A DNA stretch of 64,000 nt. Source: UBA5614 sp034678545. Its GTDB lineage: Bacteria; Cloacimonadota; Cloacimonadia; Cloacimonadales; Cloacimonadaceae. Below the pieces are notes generated by a model. It was not told the origin of the DNA. It searched no databases and saw only the letters and a program-made list of their open reading frames with translations. Shown one piece after another: positions 1 to 8,914 of the stretch. Location: assembly GCA_034678545.1 (NCBI GenBank), contig JAXDBS010000095.1:66190-130189 (forward strand). The letters run 5' to 3'. A program made the position numbers and the translations under genes. Each line of letters starts with the position of its first letter. Positions within the stretch are counted from its first letter, which is position 1.

Positions 1-46
1 CGGTAGACAAACTACCGGGTAGCCGGAGAAGTGGATCGAGCGAGCG

Positions 47-121
47 GCCGATGTAGCTCAACGGTAGAGCAATTGATTTGTAATCAATAGGTTGGGGGTT
101 CGATTCCCTTCATCGGCTCCA
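47..121 (+). tRNA. tRNA-Thr (anticodon UGU)
   Basis: Cloverleaf seen by hand: acceptor 47-53 pairs with 111-117, the T arm has the TTCGATT loop, and CCA is encoded at 119-121. The anticodon loop TTTGTAA gives UGU (Thr). First of a four-tRNA cluster upstream of tuf. Confidence 0.96.
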
Positions 122-129
122 GAACTTGT

Positions 130-215
130 GGAGAGGTTCCCGAGCGGCCAAAGGGAACAGACTGTAAATCTGTCGTCAGACGACTTCGGAGGTTCGAATC
201 CTCCCCTCTCCACCA
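130..215 (+). tRNA. tRNA-Tyr (anticodon GUA)
   Basis: Class II tRNA with a long variable arm. Acceptor 130-136 pairs with 205-211 and the T stem GGAGG/CCTCC encloses TTCGAAT. The loop carries GTA (Tyr). Discriminator A, with CCA encoded at 213-215. Confidence 0.96.
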
Positions 216-231
216 CTATTTTGCAGCGGTA

Positions 232-308
232 GCGGGAGTAGCTCAGTTGGCTAGAGCATCAGCCTTCCAAGCTGAGGGTCGCGGGTTCGAACCCCGTTTC
301 CCGCTCCA
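232..308 (+). tRNA. tRNA-Gly (anticodon UCC)
   Basis: Acceptor GCGGGAG pairs with TTCCCGC at 298-304, including one G-T pair. The anticodon stem TCAGC/GCTGA encloses CTTCCAA, giving UCC (Gly). CCA is encoded at 306-308. Confidence 0.96.
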
Positions 309-365
309 TTGTTTTGCGGGAGCCGCCGCATGCCCAGGCAGTTGAAACCGGAGAGATAAACTAGA

Positions 366-441
366 GCTCACATAGCTCAGCCGGTAGAGCACCTCCTTGG
401 TAAGGAGGAGGTCATCGGTTCAAGTCCGATTGTGAGCTCCA
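366..441 (+). tRNA. tRNA-Thr (anticodon GGU)
   Basis: Acceptor GCTCACA pairs with TGTGAGC at 431-437. The anticodon stem CCTCC/GGAGG encloses TTGGTAA, giving GGU (Thr). CCA is encoded. The next gene is tuf, so cluster and tuf are probably co-transcribed. I see no convincing promoter in the 165 bases between them, although a small hairpin-like CCAAA/TTTGG pair is present. Confidence 0.96.
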
Positions 442-606
442 TGTTTTATTATCAGCATCCCGGCCGGGAGTGACAAGAGGGATTTCCCGTCCGGAGAGAG
501 TTTTTTGATACAATGCCAAACATAGATTTGGTATTCTGAACGGGTAAACTCCTCGTTTACCGCTAACAACAGAGAAAAAAATGGATGGAAACATCCAGGA
601 GGAACA

Positions 607-1791
607 ATGGCGAAGGAAAAATTCGTACGCTCGAAGCCGCACGTCAACGTCGGTACCATTGGACACATCGACCACGGCAAGACCACTTTGACTGCTGCGA
701 TGACACTGTACCTGAGCAAGAAGGGTGGAGCGCAATTCCGCTCCTTTGACAGTATTGACAATGCCCCTGAAGAAAAAGCCCGTGGTATCACCATTGCCAC
801 CGCACATGTGGAATACGAGTCCGACAAACGGCACTACGCCCACGTTGACTGCCCCGGTCATGCTGACTACATCAAAAACATGATCACCGGCGCAGCCCAG
901 ATGGACGGTGCCATCCTGGTCGTCAGCGCTGCCGACGGCCCCATGCCCCAAACCCGCGAACACATTCTGCTGGCCCGCCAGGTGGGTGTGCCCGCCATTG
1001 TCGTATTTATGAACAAATGCGACCTGGTGGACGATCCCGAACTGCTGGACCTGGTGGAAATGGAAGTGCGCGAACTGCTGGAGAAATATGAGGTCCCCGG
1101 CAGCGACCTACCAGTGATCCGCGGCTCCGCCCTCAAGGCGCTGAACGCTGACCCGGAAGGCGAAAAGCAGATCCAGGAATTGATCGATGCCATCGACAGC
1201 TATATTCCGCTGCCGGACCGTGCTGTTGACAAACCGTTCCTGATGCCGGTGGAAGACGTTTTCTCGATTCCCGGGCGTGGAACTGTGGCCACCGGCCGGG
1301 TCGAACGCGGCGTGATCAAGATCCAGGACAAGGTCGAACGCGTCGGCATCAGAGAGACCGTGGAAACCACCTGCACCGGCGTGGAAATGTTCCGCAAGCT
1401 GCTGGACGAAGCTCAGGCCGGTGACAACATCGGCGTGCTGCTGCGCGGCTTTGCCAAGGACGACGTGGAACGCGGCATGGTTTTGGCGAAACCCAAATCC
1501 ATAACACCTCATACCAAGTTTGTCGGTCAGACATACGTTCTCACCACGGATGAAGGCGGCCGTCACAAACCGTTCTTTTCGGGTTACCGCCCTCAATTCT
1601 ATTTCCGCACCACCGATGTGACCGGAACCCTCCACCTGCCGGAAGGCGTGGAAATGGTCATGCCCGGCGACAACATCCAAATCAGGGCTGAACTGATCAC
1701 TCCGATCGCCATGGAGCAGGGTTTGCGCTTCGCCATCAGGGAAGGCGGCCGCACCATCGGCTCAGGCGTGGTGGCCAGCATTATTGAGTAA
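607..1791 (+). CDS. tuf: Translation elongation factor Tu
   Basis: GTPase that delivers aminoacyl-tRNA to the ribosomal A site in the cytoplasm. The 394-residue protein has the usual family length. It shows the P-loop GHIDHGKT at residues 19-26, the switch region with RGITI, the DCPGH motif, NKCD for guanine specificity, and the two C-terminal beta-barrel domains. The ATG is preceded by AGGAGGA. It follows the Thr-Tyr-Gly-Thr tRNA cluster, the same order as thrU-tyrU-glyT-thrT-tufB of E. coli. The str-operon location next to fusA is not used. It is the only tuf gene in the window. Confidence 0.98.
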   Translation: MAKEKFVRSKPHVNVGTIGHIDHGKTTLTAAMTLYLSKKGGAQFRSFDSIDNAPEEKARGITIATAHVEYESDKRHYAHVDCPGHADYIKNMITGAAQMDGAILVVSAADGPMPQTREHILLARQVGVPAIVVFMNKCDLVDDPELLDLVEMEVRELLEKYEVPGSDLPVIRGSALKALNADPEGEKQIQELIDAIDSYIPLPDRAVDKPFLMPVEDVFSIPGRGTVATGRVERGVIKIQDKVERVGIRETVETTCTGVEMFRKLLDEAQAGDNIGVLLRGFAKDDVERGMVLAKPKSITPHTKFVGQTYVLTTDEGGRHKPFFSGYRPQFYFRTTDVTGTLHLPEGVEMVMPGDNIQIRAELITPIAMEQGLRFAIREGGRTIGSGVVASIIE

Positions 1792-1845
1792 ACCGGGCGT
1801 TGCACCCTAAGGAAGCCAATCCATTGGAATGGTAAGGAAGACTGA

Positions 1846-1995
1846 ATGAGAGAGATCATAACCCTGGCTTGTGAAGATTGCAAAAACCGCAACTACACGA
1901 CCACCCGCAATAAACGTAAGCATCCAAACAGGATGGAGATCAAGAAGTTTTGTCCATTCTGCCGGAAGCATACACTGCATAAGCAGACGCGTTAA
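1846..1995 (+). CDS. rpmG: 50S ribosomal protein L33 (bL33)
   Basis: A 49-residue basic protein starting MREIITLACEDCKNRNY and ending in HTLHKQTR. The two Cys-x2-Cys pairs (CEDC and CPFC) mark it as the zinc-binding version of bL33, part of the large subunit near the E site. The position between tuf and tRNA-Trp/secE is the standard bacterial arrangement. The ATG at 1846 has the purine-rich GGTAAGGAAG upstream. Confidence 0.97.
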   Translation: MREIITLACEDCKNRNYTTTRNKRKHPNRMEIKKFCPFCRKHTLHKQTR

Positions 1996-2006
1996 AAAAG
2001 TGGCAT

Positions 2007-2082
2007 AGGATAGTAGCTCAATTGGTAGAGCACCGGTCTCCAAAACCGGGGGTTGCGGGTTCGATTCCTGCCTGTCCTGCCA
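2007..2082 (+). tRNA. tRNA-Trp (anticodon CCA)
   Basis: Acceptor AGGATAG pairs with CTGTCCT at 2072-2078. The anticodon stem CCGGT/ACCGG encloses CTCCAAA, giving CCA (Trp). Discriminator G, with CCA encoded. It sits between rpmG and secE, as in many bacteria. Confidence 0.96.
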
Positions 2083-2118
2083 TTTTTTTAGCGGCCTGCC
2101 AACACAATGGTATAGATA

Positions 2119-2307
2119 ATGAAGATGTTTGACGGAATCATCCGGTTCTTTAAAGAAGTGCGCGCAGAGATGAAATCGGTTACCTGGCCGACCAGGGACG
2201 ACCTTAGGGAAGGCACCGTTGTCGTGATAGTGATGTCCGCCATCGTAGCCATTTTCCTGTCGCTGGTTGACCTCGGATTTACCCAGGCCATCAACGCCAT
2301 TTTTTGA
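2119..2307 (+). CDS. secE: Preprotein translocase subunit SecE
   Basis: Short single-span SecE (62 residues) that clamps SecY in the inner membrane. The amphipathic N-terminal helix FFKEVRAEMKSVTWPTRDDL with the SecE signature lies at about residues 10-29. One membrane segment (VVVIVMSAIVAIFLSLV) follows. No good Shine-Dalgarno precedes the ATG at 2119, and an in-frame ATG two codons later is an alternative start. It lies between tRNA-Trp and nusG. Confidence 0.96.
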   Translation: MKMFDGIIRFFKEVRAEMKSVTWPTRDDLREGTVVVIVMSAIVAIFLSLVDLGFTQAINAIF

Positions 2308-2326
2308 GTGAAACAGGTCAGCAGTT

Positions 2327-2851
2327 ATGAAATGGTATGTTGTTCACACCTACGCCTCATATGAGAACAAGGTCAAGACTGCTATAGAAAAAGGCTTTAC
2401 AGGGACGGAACTGGGCAAGCAGATAGGCCAGATCCTTGTGCCGGTGCAGAAGACCTTTCAGATCCGCGACGGCAAAAAGGTGGAACGGGAGAAGAAACTC
2501 TTTACCAGTTATATCATCCTGGAAGCAGACCTGAGCCCCGCCCTGATCTCGGCCATCCGTAACATAGCGGGAGTGACCAATTTCCTGGGCCACGGCAAGG
2601 ATCCCATCCCGCTGAGCGAGGAAGAAGTGAAGCGGTTGCTTGGAATTGCGGACAGAGACAAGACCTCCAAGGCTTATGAATTTTTGCCGGGAGATATGGT
2701 AAAGGTGATCTCCGGACCTTTCACTGATTTCGAGGGAGTGATCGTCAAAACCAGCGATGACGGGGCCAAACTGGTCATCAACGTCACCGTTTTCGGCAGG
2801 ATCACACCGGTCGAACTCAATGCTGACCAGGTTGAGATGACAAAACGTTAA
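2327..2851 (+). CDS. nusG: Transcription termination/antitermination factor NusG
   Basis: The 174-residue protein has the NGN domain, beginning MKWYVVHTYASYENKVK, which binds the RNA polymerase clamp. A C-terminal KOW domain at about residues 121-174 contains the GDMVKVISGPFTDFEGV segment and contacts Rho or ribosomal protein S10. Length is typical. It lies 19 bases after secE and 48 before rplK, in the classical secE-nusG-rplKAJL order. Confidence 0.97.
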   Translation: MKWYVVHTYASYENKVKTAIEKGFTGTELGKQIGQILVPVQKTFQIRDGKKVEREKKLFTSYIILEADLSPALISAIRNIAGVTNFLGHGKDPIPLSEEEVKRLLGIADRDKTSKAYEFLPGDMVKVISGPFTDFEGVIVKTSDDGAKLVINVTVFGRITPVELNADQVEMTKR

Positions 2852-2899
2852 CCGGTATCGCGCTTAGCGATCCCGGTCCAATTAAATTGAGGTGAGACA

Positions 2900-3331
2900 A
2901 TGGCAAAGCCAAAAGATGCGGCAGCCATCATAAAACTACAGCTACCAGCCGGCAAGGCGACTCCCGCCCCGCCGGTCGGCCCGGCCTTAGGCCAGGCCGG
3001 AGTCAATATCCCGGAGTTCTGCCGTCAGTTCAATGAAAAGACACAGGACGCCCCCGGCATGGTTTTTCCCGTAGTGATATATGTTGCCAAGAATAAATCC
3101 TTCACCTTTGAGATCAAGACCCCTCCCGCTTCCATTCTGATCAAAAAAGAAGCCGGACTGGCCAAGGGGAGCGGAGTTCCCAACAAAACGAAGGTGGGTC
3201 ACATCACAAAGGATCAGTTGCGTCGAATCGCTGAGATGAAGATGCAGGACATGAATTGTCATTCCCTTGAATCCGCGATGAGTATGATCGCCGGCACTGC
3301 GAGAAGCATGGGTGTTACTGTTGAAGAATGA
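2900..3331 (+). CDS. rplK: 50S ribosomal protein L11 (uL11)
   Basis: The 143-residue uL11 binds the 23S rRNA GTPase-associated centre. The N-terminal domain holds the proline-rich KATPAPPVGPALGQAGVNI segment. The C-terminal rRNA-binding domain holds GSGVPNKTKVGHITKDQL and the final MGVTVEE. GAGGTGAG lies upstream of the ATG. It is the first of the four ribosomal protein genes rplK-A-J-L. Confidence 0.98.
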   Translation: MAKPKDAAAIIKLQLPAGKATPAPPVGPALGQAGVNIPEFCRQFNEKTQDAPGMVFPVVIYVAKNKSFTFEIKTPPASILIKKEAGLAKGSGVPNKTKVGHITKDQLRRIAEMKMQDMNCHSLESAMSMIAGTARSMGVTVEE

Positions 3332-3370
3332 ACTTCTTTTGCAGGAGAACGTATTCATTAAGGAGAGTAG

Positions 3371-4075
3371 ATGAAACATAGCAAAAGGTACAAACAGGCC
3401 TACGTGATGTTCGACCGCCAGAAAAGGTATGACCTCGATGAGGCCATCCGAACGCTGAAGTCATTTCCGGCTCCCAAGTTTGACGAGTCGGTCGAGATGC
3501 ACTTCAATCTGGGTGTCGATCCGCGCAAGGCCGAACAGCAGATCCGCAACTCGATCGTATTACCCTTTGGAACCGGGAAAACGGTGCGGGTGCTGGTTTT
3601 TGCTGAAGGAGAAAAAGCGGAGGAAGCAAAAGCTGCTGGTGCTGATCATGTCGGTCTGGACGAGCTTGTGGAAAAAATCATGGGCGGATGGTTTGACTTT
3701 GATATGGTTATAACCACTCCCAACCTGATGGGAAAGATCGGCAAGCTGGGCCGGGTTCTGGGGCCGCGCGGGCTTATGCCCAACCCCAAAGACGGAACGG
3801 TCACCATGGATTTATCCAGGGCAGTTAAAGATGCCAAGGGCGGCAAAGTTTCTTATCGCATTGACAAATTCGCCAATCTCCATATCCCCACTGGCAAGCG
3901 AAGTTTTTCCGACGAGTATCTCAAGGAAAACATCAAATCCATTTTAACGGCAGTTCTGCGGGACCGTCCGGCCACCCTTAAAGGCGTGTATATTAAAAGC
4001 ATTACCCTGTGCACGACCATGGGACCCGGAGTCAAGCTTCAGATTGCCAACGCCATGATGGAAGCCAAGGGTTAA
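3371..4075 (+). CDS. rplA: 50S ribosomal protein L1 (uL1)
   Basis: The 234-residue uL1 forms the mobile L1 stalk and in many bacteria also represses its own operon. Family marks are GTGKTVRVLVFAEG near residue 65 and the region LGRVLGPRGLMPNPKDGTV, with the conserved RGLMPNPK, near residues 125-143. The ATG follows AAGGAGAG. No L1-binding leader mimic is obvious upstream. Confidence 0.98.
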   Translation: MKHSKRYKQAYVMFDRQKRYDLDEAIRTLKSFPAPKFDESVEMHFNLGVDPRKAEQQIRNSIVLPFGTGKTVRVLVFAEGEKAEEAKAAGADHVGLDELVEKIMGGWFDFDMVITTPNLMGKIGKLGRVLGPRGLMPNPKDGTVTMDLSRAVKDAKGGKVSYRIDKFANLHIPTGKRSFSDEYLKENIKSILTAVLRDRPATLKGVYIKSITLCTTMGPGVKLQIANAMMEAKG

Positions 4076-4086
4076 AGGAGGCGGAA

Positions 4087-4614
4087 ATGGTGCAGGCATT
4101 TAAGTTAGATATCGTTAGGAATCTTAAGGAGCGGCTCCAGGACGCCAAGGCGATCGTGCTTGTGGATTATAAGGGAATCAACATCGAGGAAGTCAACCAG
4201 TTGCGGACTCGCTTCCGCAATGAGAAGGTGGATTACTTGGTTCAGAAAAACACGCTGGTCAAGATAGCTTTGCATGATCTTGGCATTACCGGCCTGGATG
4301 AATACCTGGTCGGCCCGACTGCACTTGCCGTAAGTAAAAATGACGAGGTTGCCGCGGCGCGGGTGGTGGTGAAATTTCTTAAAGAAGTGATGGAAGAAAA
4401 GGAATTTCCCAAATTCAAGGCTGGTTTCGTCGCCGGGAACGTGTTGGATGCCGGTCAGATGTCAGCGTTGGCAAAACTGCCCTCCCGCGACGAACTGCTG
4501 GCCAAGGTCTTAGGAAGCGCGCAAGCTCCCATAAGCAGACTGCTGGGAGTCACCCAGGGCATTATCCGCAAATTCGTCTATGCGGTGGATGCTGTAGCCA
4601 AAAACAAACAATAA
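4087..4614 (+). CDS. rplJ: 50S ribosomal protein L10 (uL10)
   Basis: The stalk base protein that anchors the L7/L12 dimers. The ATG at 4087, 11 bases after the rplA stop and preceded by AAAGGAGG, gives 175 residues, the usual length. The longer frame upstream overlaps rplA and is not needed. N-terminal LKERLQDAKAIVLVDYKGI and the C-terminal helix that binds L12 (LLGVTQGIIRKFVYAVDAVA) are recognisable. Confidence 0.97.
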   Translation: MVQAFKLDIVRNLKERLQDAKAIVLVDYKGINIEEVNQLRTRFRNEKVDYLVQKNTLVKIALHDLGITGLDEYLVGPTALAVSKNDEVAAARVVVKFLKEVMEEKEFPKFKAGFVAGNVLDAGQMSALAKLPSRDELLAKVLGSAQAPISRLLGVTQGIIRKFVYAVDAVAKNKQ

Positions 4615-4638
4615 AATATTCTCAATGATGGAGGAACA

Positions 4639-5019
4639 ATGTCCGATAAAAAACAGCAAGTAATCGACCTGATCAAGGATATGACCGTCCTGGAACTGGC
4701 CGAATTAGTCAAAGACATGGAAGAAATATTCGGGGTTTCGGCTGCAGCGCCAGTCGCAGCCGCAGCAGCCGCACCTGCGGCTGGAGCAGCCTCTGCCGCA
4801 GAGGAAAAGAGTGAGTTTGACGTAATTCTGCAAAGTGCAGGAGACAAGAAAATTAACGTGATCAAAGTTGTTCGCGAGATCACCAAGCTTGGCCTGAAAG
4901 AAGCCAAGGACCTGGTGGACGGAGCGCCCAAGGTAGTTGTGGAAAAAGTCAGCAAAGAAGAGGCCGATTCAGTCAAAAAGAAACTGGAAGAAGTCGGCGC
5001 CAGTATTGAAGTCAAATAA
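4639..5019 (+). CDS. rplL: 50S ribosomal protein L7/L12 (bL12)
   Basis: A 126-residue stalk protein. The N-terminal dimerisation helices are followed by an Ala-rich hinge at about residues 36-55, in which nearly all codons are Ala, Pro, Gly or Val. The C-terminal domain contains KINVIKVVREITKLGLKEAK and KLEEVGASIEVK and recruits translation factors. It is preceded by GGAGGA and followed by an attenuator-like hairpin before rpoB. Confidence 0.98.
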   Translation: MSDKKQQVIDLIKDMTVLELAELVKDMEEIFGVSAAAPVAAAAAAPAAGAASAAEEKSEFDVILQSAGDKKINVIKVVREITKLGLKEAKDLVDGAPKVVVEKVSKEEADSVKKKLEEVGASIEVK

Positions 5020-5035
5020 ACTCATCATCAGCTTG

Positions 5036-5078
5036 CAAGGGAATGGGAACATAAATCCCACTTCCCTTGTATTTTCTA
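5036..5078 (+). terminator. Attenuator-like hairpin between rplL and rpoB
   Basis: CAAGGGAA (5036-5043) pairs with TTCCCTTG (5062-5069). An inner TGGGA/TCCCA stem (5044-5048/5056-5060) has one bulged C and a 7-base loop. A T-rich run TATTTTCT follows. Partial termination here would set the ratio of ribosomal proteins to RNA polymerase subunits, as at the E. coli rplL-rpoB junction. The role is inferred. Confidence 0.65.
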
Positions 5079-5124
5079 TGATTTGCAACTTGCCAATACC
5101 CACAGATTACAAAGGAGTGCGCTT

Positions 5125-8100
5125 TTGAGAACTATCAAAAGTTATTCCCGCATTAACAAACGGTTTCAGGAACTCGGTATTCCGCGGGTGGAGATCCCGG
5201 ATCTGCTGGCCATGCAGGTCGAGTCCTTTAATGATTTTCTACAGAAGGATATCCATCCCCAGTTCCGCCAGAAAAAGGGACTGCAGGCAGTCTTTGAAAG
5301 CATTTTCCCGTTGGAGGACCCAAAGGGCAATTTCCTTCTGGAATTCATCGAATACAATGTCCTGAAGGAAAAATACTCGATCACGGAGTGCATCGAGCGC
5401 AACTTGTCGTATCAGGCACCCTTGAAAGCCAAGATGCGGCTCACGATCTATGAGAACCGCGAGAATGAGCGGGTGGTCAAGGATGTCATCGAACAGGACG
5501 TTTTTCTGGGCGAGATCCCTTTGATCACAGAGCAGGGAACCTTTATTGTCAACGGCGCTGAAAGGGTTGTGATCTCGCAGCTCCAGCGTTCACCCGGGGT
5601 TTATTTCTCGGAAGAGAAGCATCCCAGTGGCAAGACTCTTTATTCAGCCAAAATAATCCCCTATAACGGCTCCTGGCTGGAATTCGATATCGATTTGCAC
5701 GATGTGATGTATGTGCATATCGACAAACGGCGTAAGCTCCCGGTAACAGTGCTACTGCGCGCCATCGGTATCTCGGAGAACGGTGATTTGCGCGACAAGT
5801 TCTATCAGAAAGAGAAACTGGCGCCCAAAGCTGCCAAGGGCAGGCATCTCTACTCGGATATTCCCTCCGATGATCCCGCCAAACCCCTGGCCCTGGCCAA
5901 CGATCTGGTCAATGACGCATTGATTAAAGTCTTGACCGAAGCTAAAATCAACACCATAGAAGCCATAGACTATAATTATGAAATCGCCCGCAAGGTGCTG
6001 GAAAATACAATTGCTAAGGATCCCACAAATAATCAGGCGGAAGCCCTGGAAAAGATCTATTCCATCATCAGGCCGGGGGAGGAAGCGACTCCGGAGACGG
6101 CAAAACAGATGATCGACCGGATGTTTTTTAACGAGAAACGCTACAATCTGGGCGATGTGGGCCGTTATAAAATCAATAAGCGTTTGGATTTAAAAGTATC
6201 TCTCGACACCCTGACCCTGACCGTTGCTGACTTTGTTCAGATCTTCAAGACCATGATCAATATCTACAGGGACGAGGATTCCATAGACGATATCGATAAC
6301 CTGGCCAACCGGCGAGTGCGCACCGTGGGCGAACTGCTTCAGGAGCAATATGCTTCTGGGCTTTCGATGATGTCACGCATCGTGTTGGAACGCATGAGCA
6401 TTGCCAATACGGACGATGTTAACGTTCACGATCTGGTCAACAGCAACGCCCTGATTTCAGTCGTGCAGTCCTTTTTCCTGACAGGCCAATTGTCCCAGTT
6501 CATGGAACAGACCAATCCGCTTGCGGGGCTGCGGCATAAAAGAGCGCTTTCAGCCCTCGGCCCAGGCGGCCTCACCCGTGACCGGGCCGGATTCGAAGTG
6601 CGCGACGTGCATCATTCCCACTACGGCAGAGTCTGTCCCATTGAAACTCCTGAAGGACCCAATATCGGCCTGATCGTATCACCGGCTATTTATTCCCGCA
6701 TCAATCGGTTCGGGTTCATTGAAACTCCTTACATCAGGGTCAAGAACGGCGTTGTAACGGACCAGTATGAATGGATGGATGCTGCGGAAGAGGAAAAATA
6801 TACCATCGCGCAACCCAATGTTGTCCTTGATAAAAAGAGGCGCATTACGGATGAAGTGATCTTTGCCCGCCAGAAGGGCGAGTTCATTCAGGTGAAACCC
6901 ACTGAAGTGCAGTTTATCGATGTATCTCCTCAGCAGATGGTTTCAGTATCGGCCGCTATGATTCCCTTTCTTGAGCATGACGATGCTAACCGCGCTCTGA
7001 TGGGCTCCAACATGCAGCGCCAGGCTGTGCCCTTGATCAATCCAGTGGCCCCTGTCGTCGGAACAGGCATGGAAATGATCGCTTCCTACGATACTTCCAG
7101 CGTAACTTTAGCTCCGTATGACTGCGAAATAACCAATGTCAATTCCGAATTCATTGAGGTCAAACCTCTGGATGAGAAGGACGAAGCCTTTTACCTAAGC
7201 CAGGGAAACAGGATCTATCTGAAGAAGTTCCTGCGGACAAACCAGGACACCTGCATCAATCAGCGCGCCACTGTCAGAAAGGGTGACATTGTGAAAAAGG
7301 GGCAGCCTATCACGGATGGCCCCTGTGTGGAAGACAACCGCCTGGCTCTGGGCACGAATATGCTGGTCGCTTTCATGCCTTGGTACGGATACAATTATGA
7401 GGACGCCATCATCCTGAGCGAAAAGGTGGCCAGAGAGGATACGCTGACCTCTATTTACATCGAGGAGTTGGAAGTGATGGTCCGAAACGTGAAAAACGGC
7501 AAGGAAGAACTTGCCTACGATATTCCCAACGTTCCGGCCCATGCCTTGCGAAACCTCGATAAAACCGGTATCATCAGAGTCGGTTCAGTGATCCAGGCCG
7601 GTGACATCATCGTGGGGAAGGTCACTCCTAAATCTATAGAGATAGATCCCTCTCCCGAGGAAAACCTGATGCGCGCCCTGTTTGGAGACAGGGCGGGAGA
7701 CTTCACGAACAGCTCACTCAAGGCCAAACCCGGGATGGAAGGTGTCGTGATCGATGTTAAGGTCTTTTCTCGCCTGGAAGAAACCGGGGATGTGGAAGAA
7801 AAGAACGTCAAGCTGATCGATACCCTGAAACAGGAGCTGAACGAACGTCGCATTAAGATTGAAAACTTCAAGGAAGAGAAACTCTCCGCCTGCCTGGTGG
7901 GAGAAGTTGCCAAATCCCTGACAGATGAGAAAACTGGTATGTATTTCATTCCCGCCGGTAAAAAGATTAAAAAAGATGACCTCAAGCGGATCAACTTCAA
8001 GAAGCTGAACCTCGAAGTGGAAATGGTCGAGGACCGGGAAAAGAACATGCAGATCTACCAGGACGTGATCATGAAAGTCAAATCCGCCCTGGAAGAAAGT

Positions 8101-8904
8101 GAAAACATCTACCGAAAGGCACGCGAACGCCTGAAACATGGCGATGAGCTTGCTTACGGAGTCCGCAAGATGGTCAAAGTCTATGTTGCTAAAAAGCGTA
8201 AGATTGAAGTGGGCGACAAGATGGCGGGTCGGCATGGCAACAAGGGCGTGATTTCCATTATCGCGCCCATCGAGGATATGCCTTTCATGGAAGACGGAAC
8301 GCCGATCGACATTGTCCTCAATCCTTTGGGCGTGCCCTCCCGTATGAATATCGGGCAGATAATGGAAACGCATTTGGGCATGGCAGCTAAAATGCTGGGC
8401 TTTGATGTAGAAACCCCGATCTTTGATGGAGCCGCAATCGAGAACATAGAGGAAGAGCTTATCAAGGCTGGCTTGCCCCGCGACGGCAAGCAAATCCTGT
8501 ATGACGGGAAGACCGGCGACAGGTTCAGGGAAAGGGTAACGGTTGGTATCATTTATATGATGAAACTGAATCACCTTGTGGCTGACAAGATGCACGCCCG
8601 TTCCACAGGACCCTATTCACTGATCACGCAGCAGCCACTGGGCGGCAAAGCCCAGCATGGCGGGCAGCGTCTGGGTGAAATGGAAGTCTGGGCGCTGGAA
8701 GCCTACGGCGCCGCTCACCTGCTGGAGGAAATGCTGACCATCAAATCGGATGACGTGGACGGGCGCAACAGCGCTTTCAAGGCCATCACACGTGGAGATA
8801 ACCCGCCTCCTCCGGGAGTGCCGGAAAGCTTTAACGTCCTGGTTAGCGAATTAAAATCGCTGGGCTTTGACATCGAGTTTCTTCAGGAAGACGAACTGGA
8901 GTAG
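5125..8904 (+). CDS. rpoB: DNA-directed RNA polymerase subunit beta
   Basis: The catalytic beta subunit, 1259 residues with the TTG start at 5125. AAAGGAG at 5111-5117 sits seven bases before that TTG, and the protein then begins RTIKSYSRINKRFQELG; no ATG fits. Landmarks include the rifampicin-pocket region (SQFMEQTNPLAGLRHKR, SALGPGGLTRDRAGFEVRDV), GRVCPIETPEGPNIGL, GYNYEDAI, and the C-terminal GQRLGEMEVWALEAYGA. The rifampicin-contact residues look wild type. It is followed after 10 bases by rpoC. Confidence 0.98.
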   Translation: MRTIKSYSRINKRFQELGIPRVEIPDLLAMQVESFNDFLQKDIHPQFRQKKGLQAVFESIFPLEDPKGNFLLEFIEYNVLKEKYSITECIERNLSYQAPLKAKMRLTIYENRENERVVKDVIEQDVFLGEIPLITEQGTFIVNGAERVVISQLQRSPGVYFSEEKHPSGKTLYSAKIIPYNGSWLEFDIDLHDVMYVHIDKRRKLPVTVLLRAIGISENGDLRDKFYQKEKLAPKAAKGRHLYSDIPSDDPAKPLALANDLVNDALIKVLTEAKINTIEAIDYNYEIARKVLENTIAKDPTNNQAEALEKIYSIIRPGEEATPETAKQMIDRMFFNEKRYNLGDVGRYKINKRLDLKVSLDTLTLTVADFVQIFKTMINIYRDEDSIDDIDNLANRRVRTVGELLQEQYASGLSMMSRIVLERMSIANTDDVNVHDLVNSNALISVVQSFFLTGQLSQFMEQTNPLAGLRHKRALSALGPGGLTRDRAGFEVRDVHHSHYGRVCPIETPEGPNIGLIVSPAIYSRINRFGFIETPYIRVKNGVVTDQYEWMDAAEEEKYTIAQPNVVLDKKRRITDEVIFARQKGEFIQVKPTEVQFIDVSPQQMVSVSAAMIPFLEHDDANRALMGSNMQRQAVPLINPVAPVVGTGMEMIASYDTSSVTLAPYDCEITNVNSEFIEVKPLDEKDEAFYLSQGNRIYLKKFLRTNQDTCINQRATVRKGDIVKKGQPITDGPCVEDNRLALGTNMLVAFMPWYGYNYEDAIILSEKVAREDTLTSIYIEELEVMVRNVKNGKEELAYDIPNVPAHALRNLDKTGIIRVGSVIQAGDIIVGKVTPKSIEIDPSPEENLMRALFGDRAGDFTNSSLKAKPGMEGVVIDVKVFSRLEETGDVEEKNVKLIDTLKQELNERRIKIENFKEEKLSACLVGEVAKSLTDEKTGMYFIPAGKKIKKDDLKRINFKKLNLEVEMVEDREKNMQIYQDVIMKVKSALEESENIYRKARERLKHGDELAYGVRKMVKVYVAKKRKIEVGDKMAGRHGNKGVISIIAPIEDMPFMEDGTPIDIVLNPLGVPSRMNIGQIMETHLGMAAKMLGFDVETPIFDGAAIENIEEELIKAGLPRDGKQILYDGKTGDRFRERVTVGIIYMMKLNHLVADKMHARSTGPYSLITQQPLGGKAQHGGQRLGEMEVWALEAYGAAHLLEEMLTIKSDDVDGRNSAFKAITRGDNPPPPGVPESFNVLVSELKSLGFDIEFLQEDELE

Positions 8905-8914
8905 GGGGAAGGCA

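Noticed and set aside
412..963. A 183-codon - strand frame over tuf
   Set aside because: Shadow of tuf and the tRNA-Thr end, without a ribosome site or family.
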